A DNA stretch of 37,971 bases from UBA9926 sp964524295 (GTDB lineage: Bacteria; Pseudomonadota; Gammaproteobacteria; Pseudomonadales; Azotimanducaceae), in assembly GCA_964524295.1 (NCBI GenBank), contig CAZGCW010000012.1, forward strand, positions 1 to 37,971. Direction: 5' to 3'. The position numbers and the translations under genes are program-made. The notes under the pieces were generated by a model. That model was not told the origin of the DNA. It searched no databases and saw only the letters and a list, made by a program, of their open reading frames with translations. Below, piece by piece: positions 1 to 8,386 of the stretch; position 1 is the stretch's first letter; each line of letters starts with the position of its first letter.

Positions 1-44
1 TAGCAGGCTTGCTCAATTAAAATTGAAAATTTGAGGTACAGAAA
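1..44 (+). other. Spacer upstream of atpA with its ribosome binding site
   Basis: The first three bases read TAG and could be the stop codon of the preceding gene, which in an atp operon would be atpH (delta subunit), but no coding sequence for it is inside the window so this stays a guess. A GAGG motif at about 33-36 sits nine bases before the atpA ATG and is a plausible Shine-Dalgarno site. No promoter is visible, consistent with an internal position in the operon. Confidence 0.4.
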
Positions 45-1589
45 ATGCAACAACTGAACCCTTCTGAAATCAGTGACATTATCAAGCAGCGTATTACGCG
101 TCTTGATGTGACATCTGAAGCAACCAACGAAGGAACCATTGTCAGTGTGTCAGACGGTATTGTTCGTATCCACGGTCTGGCTGATGTGCAAAATGGTGAG
201 ATGATCGAATTCCCAGGTAATCTATTTGGATTCGCACTGAACCTGGAAAGAGATTCGGTCGGGGCTGTGGTCCTGGGTGACTATAAATCTCTAAAGGAAG
301 GCCAGACAGCCCGTTGTACGGGACGGATTCTGGAAGTGCCGACCGGACCAGAGTTACTCGGCAGGGTGGTCGATGCTTTGGGAAATCCGATTGACGGCAA
401 AGGGCCTATTAATGCCTCCCAGACAGCGCCAGTTGAAAAGGTAGCGCCGGGCGTCATTGATCGGCAGCATGTGAACCAGCCGGTACAGACGGGTTTGAAA
501 TGTATCGACTCAATGATTCCAGTTGGCCGGGGCCAGCGAGAACTTATTATTGGTGACCGTCAGACCGGTAAAACGGCGATTGCCATTGACACTATTATTA
601 ACCAGCAGGCCTCAGGCATTAAGTGTGTTTATGTCGCCATTGGTCAGAAACTGTCCTCCATTGCCAATGTGGTTCGTACCCTGGAAGAGCATGATGCCAT
701 GGCCAATACCATTGTCGTGGCGGCGGGTGCGGCGGACCCAGCGACCATGCAGTACATTTCAGCTTATTCTGGCTGCACCATGGGTGAGTATTTCCGTGAT
801 ACAGGTGAAGACGCCCTGATTATTTATGATGATTTGACCAAGCAGGCCTGGGCTTATCGGCAGATATCATTGCTGTTGAGACGGCCGCCGGGACGAGAAG
901 CTTATCCGGGTGATGTGTTCTACCTGCACTCAAGATTACTTGAGCGAGCAGCTAGAGTGAATGAAGCCTATGTGGAGGAATATACCGACGGGGCTGTGAA
1001 GGGGAAGACAGGATCACTGACTGCGCTGCCCATCATTGAAACCCAGGCCGGTGACGTTTCAGCATTCGTCCCTACCAATGTTATTTCGATTACCGATGGT
1101 CAGATCTTCCTTGAGTCAGATAAATTCAACGCGGGTGAACGTCCTGCTATGAACCCAGGCATATCGGTCTCCCGGGTGGGGGGTGATGCTCAGGTTAAGT
1201 TTATGTCGAAGATTTCCGGTGGGATTAAGCTGGCTCTGGCTCAGTATCGGGACCTGGCTGCATTCTCGCAGTTTGCGTCTGACCTTGATGAGGCAACGCG
1301 TCGACAGTTAGAACATGGTGAGCGTATTAATGAGTTAATGAAGCAAAAACAATATGCGCCTATGACCGTTGCCGAAATGGGGATCGTTTTATTCGCAGCC
1401 AATGAGCGCTATTTGGCAGAGGTGCCAGTTGAAAAAGTGCTCGAATTTGAAACTGCTTTGCTCAGTTATATGAAAGCGGAACACAACGATTTTATGGAGC
1501 AGGTGAATCAAGAAGGTGTTTATAGCGATGAGGTGGTTGAGACCATGCAAAACGCATTAAAAGCCTTTATGAAAACACAATCCTGGTAA
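45..1589 (+). CDS. atpA: F0F1 ATP synthase subunit alpha
   Basis: This is the alpha subunit of the F1 sector, the non-catalytic nucleotide-binding partner that alternates with beta in the hexamer on the inner face of the cytoplasmic membrane. The 514-residue length is normal for the family. Residues 170-177 (GDRQTGKT) are the P-loop, and the ALIIYDDLTKQ stretch followed by the LLRRPPGREAYPGD segment is the conserved Walker B and interface region. The start is supported by a GAGG site nine bases upstream. The gene is followed after 33 bases by atpG, the standard bacterial order alpha-gamma-beta-epsilon. Nothing unusual is seen; the family assignment is very secure from end-to-end similarity to known bacterial AtpA. 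Confidence 0.98.
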   Translation: MQQLNPSEISDIIKQRITRLDVTSEATNEGTIVSVSDGIVRIHGLADVQNGEMIEFPGNLFGFALNLERDSVGAVVLGDYKSLKEGQTARCTGRILEVPTGPELLGRVVDALGNPIDGKGPINASQTAPVEKVAPGVIDRQHVNQPVQTGLKCIDSMIPVGRGQRELIIGDRQTGKTAIAIDTIINQQASGIKCVYVAIGQKLSSIANVVRTLEEHDAMANTIVVAAGAADPATMQYISAYSGCTMGEYFRDTGEDALIIYDDLTKQAWAYRQISLLLRRPPGREAYPGDVFYLHSRLLERAARVNEAYVEEYTDGAVKGKTGSLTALPIIETQAGDVSAFVPTNVISITDGQIFLESDKFNAGERPAMNPGISVSRVGGDAQVKFMSKISGGIKLALAQYRDLAAFSQFASDLDEATRRQLEHGERINELMKQKQYAPMTVAEMGIVLFAANERYLAEVPVEKVLEFETALLSYMKAEHNDFMEQVNQEGVYSDEVVETMQNALKAFMKTQSW

Positions 1590-1622
1590 TTATCTCTACG
1601 TTCAAGATTAACTGAGGTCAGC

Positions 1623-2483
1623 ATGGCAAACGCCAAAGAACTTCGTAAACAGATAGGCAGTATTAAAAATACGCAGAAGATTACCAGCGCTATGCAGATG
1701 GTCGCGGCGAGTAAAATGCGTAAGGCTCAGGATAGAATGTCCCGAGGACGCCCCTATTCTGAACAAATTAGAGCCGTGATCAGTCATATTGCCAACGCTG
1801 CTGCAGAGTATCGACATCAGTTTATGGTAGAGCGCGAAGTTAAACGGGTTGGCTACATCGTGGTGACTACCGATAAAGGCCTGTGCGGTGGATTGAATGT
1901 GAATCTGCTTAAAGCCACGATCCTGGATATGCAGCGATGGTCTGAACAGGGTGTTGAAGCCGACCTGTGTTTGATTGGAAATAAGGGTATTCAGTTTTTT
2001 CGGAACTACGGTGGTAACGTCCTTGCTGCAACCCAGCATGTCAGCGAAGCACCGGCCGTAGAAGATCTGGTAGGAAGTATCAAGGTCATGCTGGACGCGT
2101 TCGAGGCCGGTAAAGTGGATAAAATTTTCCTGTCGAACAATGTGTTCGTAAACACCATGACCCAGACGCCAACCATAGAGCAGTTGGTGCCGCTTGATCC
2201 TTCACAGGACGAGAGTTTGGCGCACCGTTGGGATTACATTTATGAGCCAGATGCACGACAGCTCATTGAAGGTTTGATAACCCGTTACCTGGAATCACAG
2301 GTTTATCAGGCGGTAGTCGAAAATGTTGCCTGTGAGCAGGCGGCGAAAATGATAGCAATGAAAAGTGCGACCGATAACGCCGGTGAACTGATCGATGAAC
2401 TTGAGCTGATTATGAATAATGCGAGACAGGCAGCGATCACACAGGAAATTTCAGAAATCGTTAGTGGCGCTGCGGCGGTCTAA
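1623..2483 (+). CDS. atpG: F0F1 ATP synthase subunit gamma
   Basis: This encodes the central rotor shaft of F1, which couples proton flow through the membrane sector to catalysis in beta. The 286 residues match the usual bacterial length. The N-terminus (MANAKELRKQIGSI, then KITSAMQMVAASKM) and the C-terminus (NNARQAAITQEISEIVSG) are the two long helices that form the coiled-coil shaft and are the most conserved parts of the family. The DKGLCGGLN segment near residue 82 is the other typical gamma signature. It lies between atpA and atpD with a 33-base spacer upstream and about 31 bases downstream. The assignment is secure. Confidence 0.98.
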   Translation: MANAKELRKQIGSIKNTQKITSAMQMVAASKMRKAQDRMSRGRPYSEQIRAVISHIANAAAEYRHQFMVEREVKRVGYIVVTTDKGLCGGLNVNLLKATILDMQRWSEQGVEADLCLIGNKGIQFFRNYGGNVLAATQHVSEAPAVEDLVGSIKVMLDAFEAGKVDKIFLSNNVFVNTMTQTPTIEQLVPLDPSQDESLAHRWDYIYEPDARQLIEGLITRYLESQVYQAVVENVACEQAAKMIAMKSATDNAGELIDELELIMNNARQAAITQEISEIVSGAAAV

Positions 2484-2514
2484 GCTAAGCGCAAGAGAAA
2501 GAGAGGATAAAATA

Positions 2515-3891
2515 ATGGGTAGTGGACGAATTGTTCAGATAATCGGAGCGGTCATCGATGTGGAATTTCCACGGGATGAAGTCCCCAGTGTCTATGAGGC
2601 CTTGGTTGTTCCCAGCCGAGACTTGACACTGGAGGTCCAGCAACAACTCGGTGATGGTGTTGTCAGAACCATTGCCATGGGTAGTTCTGATGGTGTCAGC
2701 CGCGGTCTGGAGGTCAACAATACCAATGCGCCGATATCGGTACCCGTTGGTGAAGAGACGCTGGGTCGAATTATGGATGTTCTCGGTAATCCCATTGACA
2801 GAAAAGGCCCGATTGGTGAGAAGGATCGGTTGCCGATACATCGAGATCCACCATCGTATGAAGAACAGGCAGGTAGTCGTGATCTTCTGGAAACCGGTGT
2901 GAAGGTCATTGACCTTATTTGCCCGTTTGCCAAGGGCGGTAAGGTGGGTTTGTTCGGGGGTGCTGGTGTGGGTAAAACGGTCACCATGCTTGAACTGATT
3001 AATAATATTGCTAAAGAGCATAGCGGCTTGTCCGTATTCGCTGGTGTCGGTGAAAGAACGCGTGAGGGTAATGACTTTTACCACGAAATGCAGGATGCCG
3101 GGGTGTTGGATAAAATTTCTATGGTCTTTGGCCAGATGAATGAGCCTCCTGGAAACCGTCTTCGAGTTGCCTTGTCGGGTCTGACCATGGCTGAGAAGTT
3201 TCGCGATGATGGTAAGGATGTTTTGCTTTTCATTGATAATATCTATCGCTATACCCTGGCCGGAACTGAGGTATCAGCGCTTTTGGGCCGAATGCCATCT
3301 GCTGTGGGTTACCAGCCGACACTCGCCGAGGAAATGGGTGTATTGCAGGAACGTATTACAACCACCAAGGATGGTTCGATTACGTCAGTACAGGCCGTTT
3401 ATGTCCCGGCAGATGATTTAACTGACCCCTCTCCAGCCACTACCTTTGCGCACTTGGATTCTACGGTGACTCTTTCCCGTGATATTGCCTCGCTGGGCAT
3501 ATATCCAGCTGTTGATCCGCTGGATTCAACCTCTCGCCAGCTTGATCCGCTGGTCGTGGGCGAAGAACATTATAATGTAGCTCAAGGTGTCCAGGGCGTG
3601 CTGCAGAAATACAAGGAGCTTAAAGACATTATCGCGATTCTGGGAATGGATGAATTGTCTGAAGAAGATAAGTTAACGGTTTACCGGGCCAGGAAAATCA
3701 GCCAGTTCTTCTCTCAGCCAATGCACGTGGCGGAAGTATTTACCGGCCAACCCGGTGTGTACGTGTCTTTGTCAGATACCATTCGCAGCTTTAAGGGTAT
3801 TCTAGAGGGCGAATATGATGATCTTCCAGAAGCAGCCTTCAGTATGGTCGGTAATATTGAACAGGCCATAGAAAAAGCCAAGACACTATAA
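2515..3891 (+). CDS. atpD: F0F1 ATP synthase subunit beta
   Basis: This is the catalytic beta subunit of F1. I place the start at the ATG at 2515, giving 458 residues beginning MGSGRIVQIIG, because a GAGG site lies nine bases upstream and this matches the family N-terminus; the frame stays open upstream to 2419 but that would overlap the end of atpG and adds no conserved sequence. The P-loop GGAGVGKT is at residues 148-155, the catalytic glutamate is in GVGERTREGND near residue 180, and the DELSEED motif, the lever that contacts gamma, is near residue 380. All catalytic motifs appear intact. It is part of the atpA-G-D-C unit. Confidence 0.98.
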   Translation: MGSGRIVQIIGAVIDVEFPRDEVPSVYEALVVPSRDLTLEVQQQLGDGVVRTIAMGSSDGVSRGLEVNNTNAPISVPVGEETLGRIMDVLGNPIDRKGPIGEKDRLPIHRDPPSYEEQAGSRDLLETGVKVIDLICPFAKGGKVGLFGGAGVGKTVTMLELINNIAKEHSGLSVFAGVGERTREGNDFYHEMQDAGVLDKISMVFGQMNEPPGNRLRVALSGLTMAEKFRDDGKDVLLFIDNIYRYTLAGTEVSALLGRMPSAVGYQPTLAEEMGVLQERITTTKDGSITSVQAVYVPADDLTDPSPATTFAHLDSTVTLSRDIASLGIYPAVDPLDSTSRQLDPLVVGEEHYNVAQGVQGVLQKYKELKDIIAILGMDELSEEDKLTVYRARKISQFFSQPMHVAEVFTGQPGVYVSLSDTIRSFKGILEGEYDDLPEAAFSMVGNIEQAIEKAKTL

Positions 3892-3900
3892 GGAAGAACT

Positions 3901-4329
3901 ATGGCATCTACCATATTGTGTAGTATTGTCAGTGCTGAACAAGAAATATTTTCAGGCTTGGTAGAACGAATTTCAGCCACTGGAACGATTGGTGAGTTGG
4001 GCATTTACCCGGGTCACGCGCCGTTGCTGACGGGTGTGAAACGCGGTCCGGTCAGGTTGGTACTGGAAGGTGGCGAGGAAGAAATTTTCTTCGCTTCTGG
4101 CGGATACATTGAAATCCAGCCTACCCAGATTACGATCCTGGCTGATACGGCCCTGCGCGCTGATGATATCGATGAACTGGCTGCTGCTGAAGCGGAAAAG
4201 AAAGCCCAGCAGGCATTGGGCGACCAAAAGGCTGAAGTTGATTTTGCCCGGGTGACAGCGGACCTGCAGGAACAGGCTGCGATGCTTCGCACGGTGCGTA
4301 AATACCGTGAGCAGAAGAATCGAAGTTAA
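3901..4329 (+). CDS. atpC: F0F1 ATP synthase subunit epsilon
   Basis: This encodes epsilon, the small F1 subunit that binds gamma and inhibits ATP hydrolysis. The protein is 142 residues, normal for the family. The N-terminal beta sandwich covers roughly residues 1-85, with the conserved GELGIYPGHAPLLT segment near residue 30, and the C-terminal part from about 88 is an alanine- and glutamate-rich helical hairpin (DELAAAEAEKKAQQAL). It begins nine bases after the atpD stop, with AGGAAG as ribosome binding site, and a strong intrinsic terminator follows 21 bases after its stop, so it is the last gene of the operon. Confidence 0.97.
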   Translation: MASTILCSIVSAEQEIFSGLVERISATGTIGELGIYPGHAPLLTGVKRGPVRLVLEGGEEEIFFASGGYIEIQPTQITILADTALRADDIDELAAAEAEKKAQQALGDQKAEVDFARVTADLQEQAAMLRTVRKYREQKNRS

Positions 4330-4350
4330 GGATTAAATTTGTTGTCAATA

Positions 4351-4376
4351 AAAAACGGCTTTGGCCGTTTTTTTTT
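4351..4376 (+). terminator. Intrinsic terminator of the atp operon
   Basis: A perfect 9-bp stem (AAAAACGGC at 4351-4359 with GCCGTTTTT at 4364-4372) closes a four-base loop and runs into nine consecutive T residues ending at 4376. It lies 21 bases after the atpC stop. The A-rich left arm would also allow function on the opposite strand, but no gene approaches from that side. Confidence 0.93.
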
Positions 4377-4459
4377 GGGTGTTTTGCGCTGGTTGAATCA
4401 GGCCCCGCCAATCAAAGAGAGTTATCAAGTCGTTTCATTTATAGGGTAGACTTTGCGTT

Positions 4460-5842
4460 ATGGTTAAACCGCTCGAAGTGTGTATTCTTGCCGCGGGCAA
4501 GGGTACACGGATGAAGTCCAGTCAATTAAAAGTGCTCCAGACTCTGGCAGGCAAACCCCTGCTCGGGCATATTCTGGATTCAGCAGAGGCGCTGCAACCG
4601 CAGCGGATTCATGTCATCGTGGGGCCGGAAGGCACTGAGCTTCAGGATACCTTTGCTGGCCGGGATAATATTAACTGGGTCGTTCAAACTGAGCGCCTGG
4701 GTACGGGTCATGCCATGATGCAGGTGGCGCCTTTTTTATCCGGAGATGGCCCCGTACTAATCTTATTGGGTGATGCACCCTTGATCCAGGTAAAAACCCT
4801 CACTGATATGGTGACAACCCATGCGGATCTTCTGGTTCTGACGGTGACATTGGATAATCCGACCGGTTATGGTCGGATTCTACGAAATGGTCAAGGTCAG
4901 GTCACGGCGATTGTTGAAGAGAAAGATGCCAATGAAACCACGCGTAGGATTCAGGAGATTAATTCTGGTGTAATGCTGTGTGGGGCCGGGTTGTTAGGAC
5001 CCTGGCTGGAACAACTGGATAACAACAATCAGCAGCAGGAATATCTGCTAACCGATATGATTGCCATTGCTGCAAAACAGGACTTTAAAGTAGAGACCTT
5101 CATGGCCAAGGATAAAACAGAGGTAACAGGCGTGAATGATTTTGCGCAGTTGGCTCAGCTGGAAAGAACCTATCAACAATCCCAAGCAGAGGCGTTTATG
5201 GCGGATGGGGTTCATATCCTGGATCCTGCGCGGTTTGATGTCCGTGGCGAGGTTAGCTTTGGCCGGGATGTCAGAGTTGATTTTAATGTGTTATTTGAAG
5301 GTAAAGTGGTTATTGGTGATGGAGTTGAAATTGGCCCGAACTGTGTAATCAAGGACAGCCAGATCGGTAACGGAACCATCATTAATGCCAATTCAGTTCT
5401 CGATGGAGCCGTGGTGTCAGAAGGCTGTCGGGTTGGACCCTTTGCGCGTCTAAGGCCAGGTGCTTATCTGCAGAATGCAGCTGCGGTTGGTAATTTTGTT
5501 GAGGTTAAGAAGTCAACTCTGGGTCCTGGTAGCAAGGCATCGCACCTGAGTTATCTCGGTGACAGCCAGATCGGTGAAAATGTGAATATCGGTGCAGGCA
5601 CCATTACCTGTAATTACGATGGGGTCAATAAATGGCAGACCGAAATAGGCGATGGTGTTTTTGTTGGCTCAAATACGGCCTTGGTGGCGCCAGTCAGCCT
5701 GGCGGAAGGCGTTACCATCGCTGCTGGGTCAACCATTACTACTGATGTCCCGGCTGATCATCTGGCTGTTGGCCGTGGCCGACAGCGGAACATCCCTAAT
5801 TGGCAAAGACCTGAGAAAGAGTCTGAGAAAAAGCCCGAATAA
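4460..5842 (+). CDS. glmU: Bifunctional GlmU: glucosamine-1-phosphate N-acetyltransferase / UDP-GlcNAc pyrophosphorylase
   Basis: GlmU acetylates glucosamine-1-phosphate and then couples it to UTP, giving UDP-N-acetylglucosamine for peptidoglycan and lipopolysaccharide. The 460-residue protein has the uridylyltransferase domain at about 1-229, with the nucleotide-binding AAGKGTRM at residues 11-18 and the GDAPL metal site near 104, and a left-handed beta-helix acetyltransferase domain after about 250 made of hexapeptide repeats. The general-base histidine is in SHLSYLGD (His362 by my count), followed by NIGAGTITCNYDG. The C-terminal tail is lysine- and glutamate-rich. It stands behind the atp terminator with a 130-base upstream region in which I see no convincing promoter, and is followed by glmS after 54 bases. 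Confidence 0.97.
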   Translation: MVKPLEVCILAAGKGTRMKSSQLKVLQTLAGKPLLGHILDSAEALQPQRIHVIVGPEGTELQDTFAGRDNINWVVQTERLGTGHAMMQVAPFLSGDGPVLILLGDAPLIQVKTLTDMVTTHADLLVLTVTLDNPTGYGRILRNGQGQVTAIVEEKDANETTRRIQEINSGVMLCGAGLLGPWLEQLDNNNQQQEYLLTDMIAIAAKQDFKVETFMAKDKTEVTGVNDFAQLAQLERTYQQSQAEAFMADGVHILDPARFDVRGEVSFGRDVRVDFNVLFEGKVVIGDGVEIGPNCVIKDSQIGNGTIINANSVLDGAVVSEGCRVGPFARLRPGAYLQNAAAVGNFVEVKKSTLGPGSKASHLSYLGDSQIGENVNIGAGTITCNYDGVNKWQTEIGDGVFVGSNTALVAPVSLAEGVTIAAGSTITTDVPADHLAVGRGRQRNIPNWQRPEKESEKKPE

Positions 5843-5846
5843 AATC

Positions 5847-5879
5847 CAGAAAAGAAACAGAAAAGAAACAGAAAGAAAT
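5847..5879 (+). repeat. Purine-rich 11-bp tandem repeat in the glmU-glmS spacer
   Basis: Two exact copies of CAGAAAAGAAA (5847-5857 and 5858-5868) are followed by a third copy, CAGAAAGAAAT (5869-5879), that lacks one A. The run continues as an A/G-rich stretch into the glmS ribosome binding site (AAGGA near 5882). The whole spacer has hardly any pyrimidines, so it should be unstructured as RNA. Confidence 0.75.
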
Positions 5880-5896
5880 AGAAGGAAAATTGAGTT

Positions 5897-7729
5897 ATGT
5901 GTGGAATTGTGGGTGCAGCTACCCAGCGTAATGTACTGGATATCCTGCTGGAAGGTCTGCAGCGGTTAGAGTATCGCGGTTATGATTCAGCCGGCTTGTC
6001 GTTGCTCGATGCCCAGAGTGAACTGATTCGATTCAGGAGCTGCGGTAAAGTCAGCGCGTTGGCAGAACTTTGCCATGCGGGCCAGCCCCAGGGCAATATC
6101 GGTATCGCGCATACGCGCTGGGCCACCCATGGGAAGCCCACTGAATCCAATGCCCATCCGCATACTTCGGGTGATAAAGTCGCGCTGGTCCATAATGGTA
6201 TTATTGAAAATCACGAAGCCCTCCGTAGTCAATTAAGTCGGGATGGCTATCACTTTGTTTCGGAAACCGATACCGAGGTCCTCGCGCATCTTGTTGCCAG
6301 AGAAATCGATCGTGCTGACAACTTCAGAGAAGGCGTGATTGCCGCTTTAGCCCAGGTTGAAGGCGCTTATGCGATTGTTGTGCAGCACCTGGATTACCCG
6401 GACCGTTTAGTGGGCGCGCGATCGGGCAGTCCGCTGGTCGTTGGTGTCGGTATTGGAGAGAATTTCCTGGCATCCGACCCGCAGGCACTCAGGCCCGTAA
6501 CCGATCGGTTTATTTATCTGCAGGAGGGGGAAATTGTTGAATTGTCTGCTGCGGAAATCTCAATTTTCGGGCAGAGCGAACAATCTGTTGCCAGTCGTAC
6601 CGTCAAATTAGATGATCGAATTGATGCCACCGAAAAAGGCAATTTCCGTCATTACATGCTCAAGGAGATTTATGAACAGCCAGTAGCGATAGCACAAACC
6701 TTGCAGGGCCGATTGGGAGAAGACCGTATTCTGCCTAATATTTTTGGTGTTGAAGAGACCAAGTTATTTTCCCAAACCCAGGCTGTGCAGATTGTTGCCT
6801 GCGGTACCAGTTATTACAGCGGCCAGGTGGCGCGTTACTGGATTGAGGAAATAGTGGGGATTCCCTGCCAGGTTGAGATTGCCAGCGAGATTCGTTATCG
6901 AAAGGCTGCGGTAATCGACAACACGCTTTTTGTGAGTATTTCCCAGTCAGGGGAGACCGCTGACACCCTGGCAGCGTTGCGCCAGGCCAGTGAGCTTAAC
7001 TACCTGGCCAGCCTGTGCATCTGTAATGTACCCAATAGCTCTATCGTCAGGGAATCTGACCTGGCCTTGATGACCAAAGCCGGCACGGAAATCGGAGTCG
7101 CCTCGACCAAGGCATTTACCACTCAGCTGGTCGATCTGTTGCTACTGGCGATCAGCCTTGGGAAAACTCGGCCAGAAGGACTGGCCAATGAGGCGCATCT
7201 GGTTCGCCTCCTGCATGGTTTACCTGCTGCTCTGGAGCAGGTCTTAACGGTTGAACCCGCACTACAAAAGCTAGCCGAATTCTTTGTTGACAAGGATCAT
7301 GCCTTGTTTTTGGGTCGAGGCGCTCATTACCCGATTGCGATGGAGGGTGCCTTGAAACTCAAGGAAATCTCTTATATCCACGCTGAAGGCTATCCCGCCG
7401 GTGAGCTCAAACACGGCCCATTAGCACTGGTAGATGAGCAGATGCCGGTGGTCTGTGTTGCGCCCAATGATGACTTGCTGGAAAAAGTGAAGTCGAATTT
7501 GCAGGAAGTTCACGCGCGTGGGGGTAAATTGTTTGTGATTACCGATCGGCAAGCAGCGTTTAGCGAATCCGACGATTTACGCACCGTGTACTTACCTGAG
7601 TTGGACCCTGTGATCGCACCGGTTGCCTATGTAATACCGCTGCAATTACTGGCTTATCATGTCGCGGTGCTGCGGGGAACGGATGTCGATCAGCCTCGTA
7701 ATTTGGCTAAGTCGGTCACTGTGGAATAA
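5897..7729 (+). CDS. glmS: Glutamine--fructose-6-phosphate aminotransferase (isomerizing)
   Basis: GlmS converts fructose-6-phosphate and glutamine to glucosamine-6-phosphate and glutamate, the first committed step of amino-sugar synthesis; GlmU in the same unit acts later in that pathway. The 610-residue protein has the class II glutaminase domain at about 1-240, with the nucleophile Cys right after the initiator Met (MCGIVGA), EYRGYDSAG, and HTRWATHG. Two SIS sugar-isomerase domains follow, with SQSGETADTLAAL near residue 350 and EGYPAGELKHGPLAL near 490. The C-terminus NLAKSVTVE is the conserved tail. The spacer from glmU is only 54 bases, so there is little room for the long leader hairpin through which GlmZ controls glmS in E. 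coli. Confidence 0.98.
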   Translation: MCGIVGAATQRNVLDILLEGLQRLEYRGYDSAGLSLLDAQSELIRFRSCGKVSALAELCHAGQPQGNIGIAHTRWATHGKPTESNAHPHTSGDKVALVHNGIIENHEALRSQLSRDGYHFVSETDTEVLAHLVAREIDRADNFREGVIAALAQVEGAYAIVVQHLDYPDRLVGARSGSPLVVGVGIGENFLASDPQALRPVTDRFIYLQEGEIVELSAAEISIFGQSEQSVASRTVKLDDRIDATEKGNFRHYMLKEIYEQPVAIAQTLQGRLGEDRILPNIFGVEETKLFSQTQAVQIVACGTSYYSGQVARYWIEEIVGIPCQVEIASEIRYRKAAVIDNTLFVSISQSGETADTLAALRQASELNYLASLCICNVPNSSIVRESDLALMTKAGTEIGVASTKAFTTQLVDLLLLAISLGKTRPEGLANEAHLVRLLHGLPAALEQVLTVEPALQKLAEFFVDKDHALFLGRGAHYPIAMEGALKLKEISYIHAEGYPAGELKHGPLALVDEQMPVVCVAPNDDLLEKVKSNLQEVHARGGKLFVITDRQAAFSESDDLRTVYLPELDPVIAPVAYVIPLQLLAYHVAVLRGTDVDQPRNLAKSVTVE

Positions 7730-7746
7730 TTTACAACAGTAAATTA
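7727..7746. repeat. AT-rich inverted repeat at the glmS stop codon
   Basis: TAATTTAC (7727-7734) and GTAAATTA (7739-7746) are perfect 8-base inverted arms around the loop AACA. The left arm includes the glmS TAA stop. It lies in the 28-base gap between two convergent genes, where a bidirectional terminator would be expected, but the stem is AT-rich and no T-tract follows on either strand, so any terminator role is uncertain. Confidence 0.4.
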
Positions 7747-7757
7747 AAAATAAGTCT

Positions 7758-8015
7758 TTATAAAAAGGGAATCACAAGTACACCCAGACCAACTAAACCC
7801 ATGATAATGGGTGAGGTGAGTATGCCGATGATCGCGAAAATTAGGGCAATGAGGCCGGAAAATATCTGAAGTTTGAAAATAGCGATTAGTCCTAAGATAA
7901 ATGCTAACGGGGAAAGGATAGGGGAGAGAAAGAAAATACCCAGTAAGCCAATTACGCATCCCCACAAACCGTAACGAGTAGAATTTTTGACGATAACAAC
8001 CTGCTCTTCAGCCAT
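7758..8015 (-). CDS. Small hydrophobic membrane protein, DUF4190-like
   Basis: I do not recognise this as a named gene. From the ATG at 8015 it is 85 residues: a short polar N-terminus (MAEEQVVIVKNSTRYG) and then almost continuous hydrophobic sequence with glycine- and proline-containing turns, consistent with two or three membrane spans. The pattern of two glycine-rich spans around a PLAFILGLIAIFK element resembles DUF4190-type proteins, which have no settled function; this is a resemblance by eye only. A start at 8054 would add 13 basic residues, but the 8015 start has a GAGTG site nine bases upstream and the other has none. It converges on glmS. A candidate promoter lies about 110 bases upstream. 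Confidence 0.6.
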   Translation of the reverse strand: MAEEQVVIVKNSTRYGLWGCVIGLLGIFFLSPILSPLAFILGLIAIFKLQIFSGLIALIFAIIGILTSPIIMGLVGLGVLVIPFL

Positions 8016-8128
8016 ATCAGTTTTCACTCTGAAATTGAGTCTTGATCGTGACATGCCTGGAAAAACGGTACAACGATTTTATTGACATCCTGTTTCAAAA
8101 CTATTGGCTATTTTGAACTGGTGAGATC

Positions 8129-8157
8129 ATAAAACCCGCTGGTTAATAAGGTGTCAA
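8129..8157 (-). promoter_or_regulatory. Candidate sigma-70 promoter for the small membrane protein
   Basis: On the minus strand a perfect TTGACA (plus-strand 8152-8157) is followed after 17 bases by TTTTAT (8129-8134), four of six matches to the -10 consensus. A better-looking TATGAT lies three bases further on but would make a 20-base spacer. Transcription from here would give a leader of about 105 bases. Confidence 0.35.
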
Positions 8158-8315
8158 AGCATCTAGCGGCCAGTCAAATGAAGGAGGCAGCAGAGGATAC
8201 CTGATGTGTAATTGACCCGGCTTTCAGGTCGTCACGGATTCATTAATTTGTCTGTAGGCTAGGGGCGCTCTCATGATATAACAAGCTGCTTTGGTTGGAT
8301 CAAACGGTTGTTTAC

Positions 8316-8344
8316 TTGAATGAGGTAGGTATTGATTAGACAAT
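8316..8344 (+). promoter_or_regulatory. Candidate sigma-70 promoter for the VOC protein
   Basis: TTGAAT (8316-8321) and GACAAT (8339-8344) are spaced by 17 bases; each matches four of six consensus positions. The expected start point, near 8351, is about 36 bases before the ATG at 8387. The support is weak and positional only. Confidence 0.28.
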
Positions 8345-8386
8345 ACAGACCGGAAGTCCAGGCAACTTTTGTCTACCGGAGTGGGT

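Larger units (their letters stand above)
8016..8386. other. 371-base spacer between divergent small genes
   Basis: This is the only gene-free stretch over 300 bases. It holds a candidate minus-strand promoter for the small membrane protein and a candidate plus-strand promoter for the VOC protein. Short open frames inside it (for example a minus-strand frame reading through 8224-8418) have no recognisable composition or ribosome binding site. I see no tRNA, strong hairpin or repeat. A small RNA cannot be excluded. Confidence 0.5.

Noticed and set aside
1608..2039. 143-residue minus-strand open frame inside atpG
   Set aside because: Shadow of atpG; the amino-acid composition is atypical and no motif is seen.
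2485..3084. 199-residue minus-strand open frame inside atpD
   Set aside because: It is fully antisense to a highly conserved gene, has no family character or ribosome binding site, and is explained by codon bias of atpD.
8082..8110. Plus-strand TTGACA as a promoter
   Set aside because: The bases 16-18 positions downstream do not resemble a -10 element, and no gene follows at a reasonable distance.
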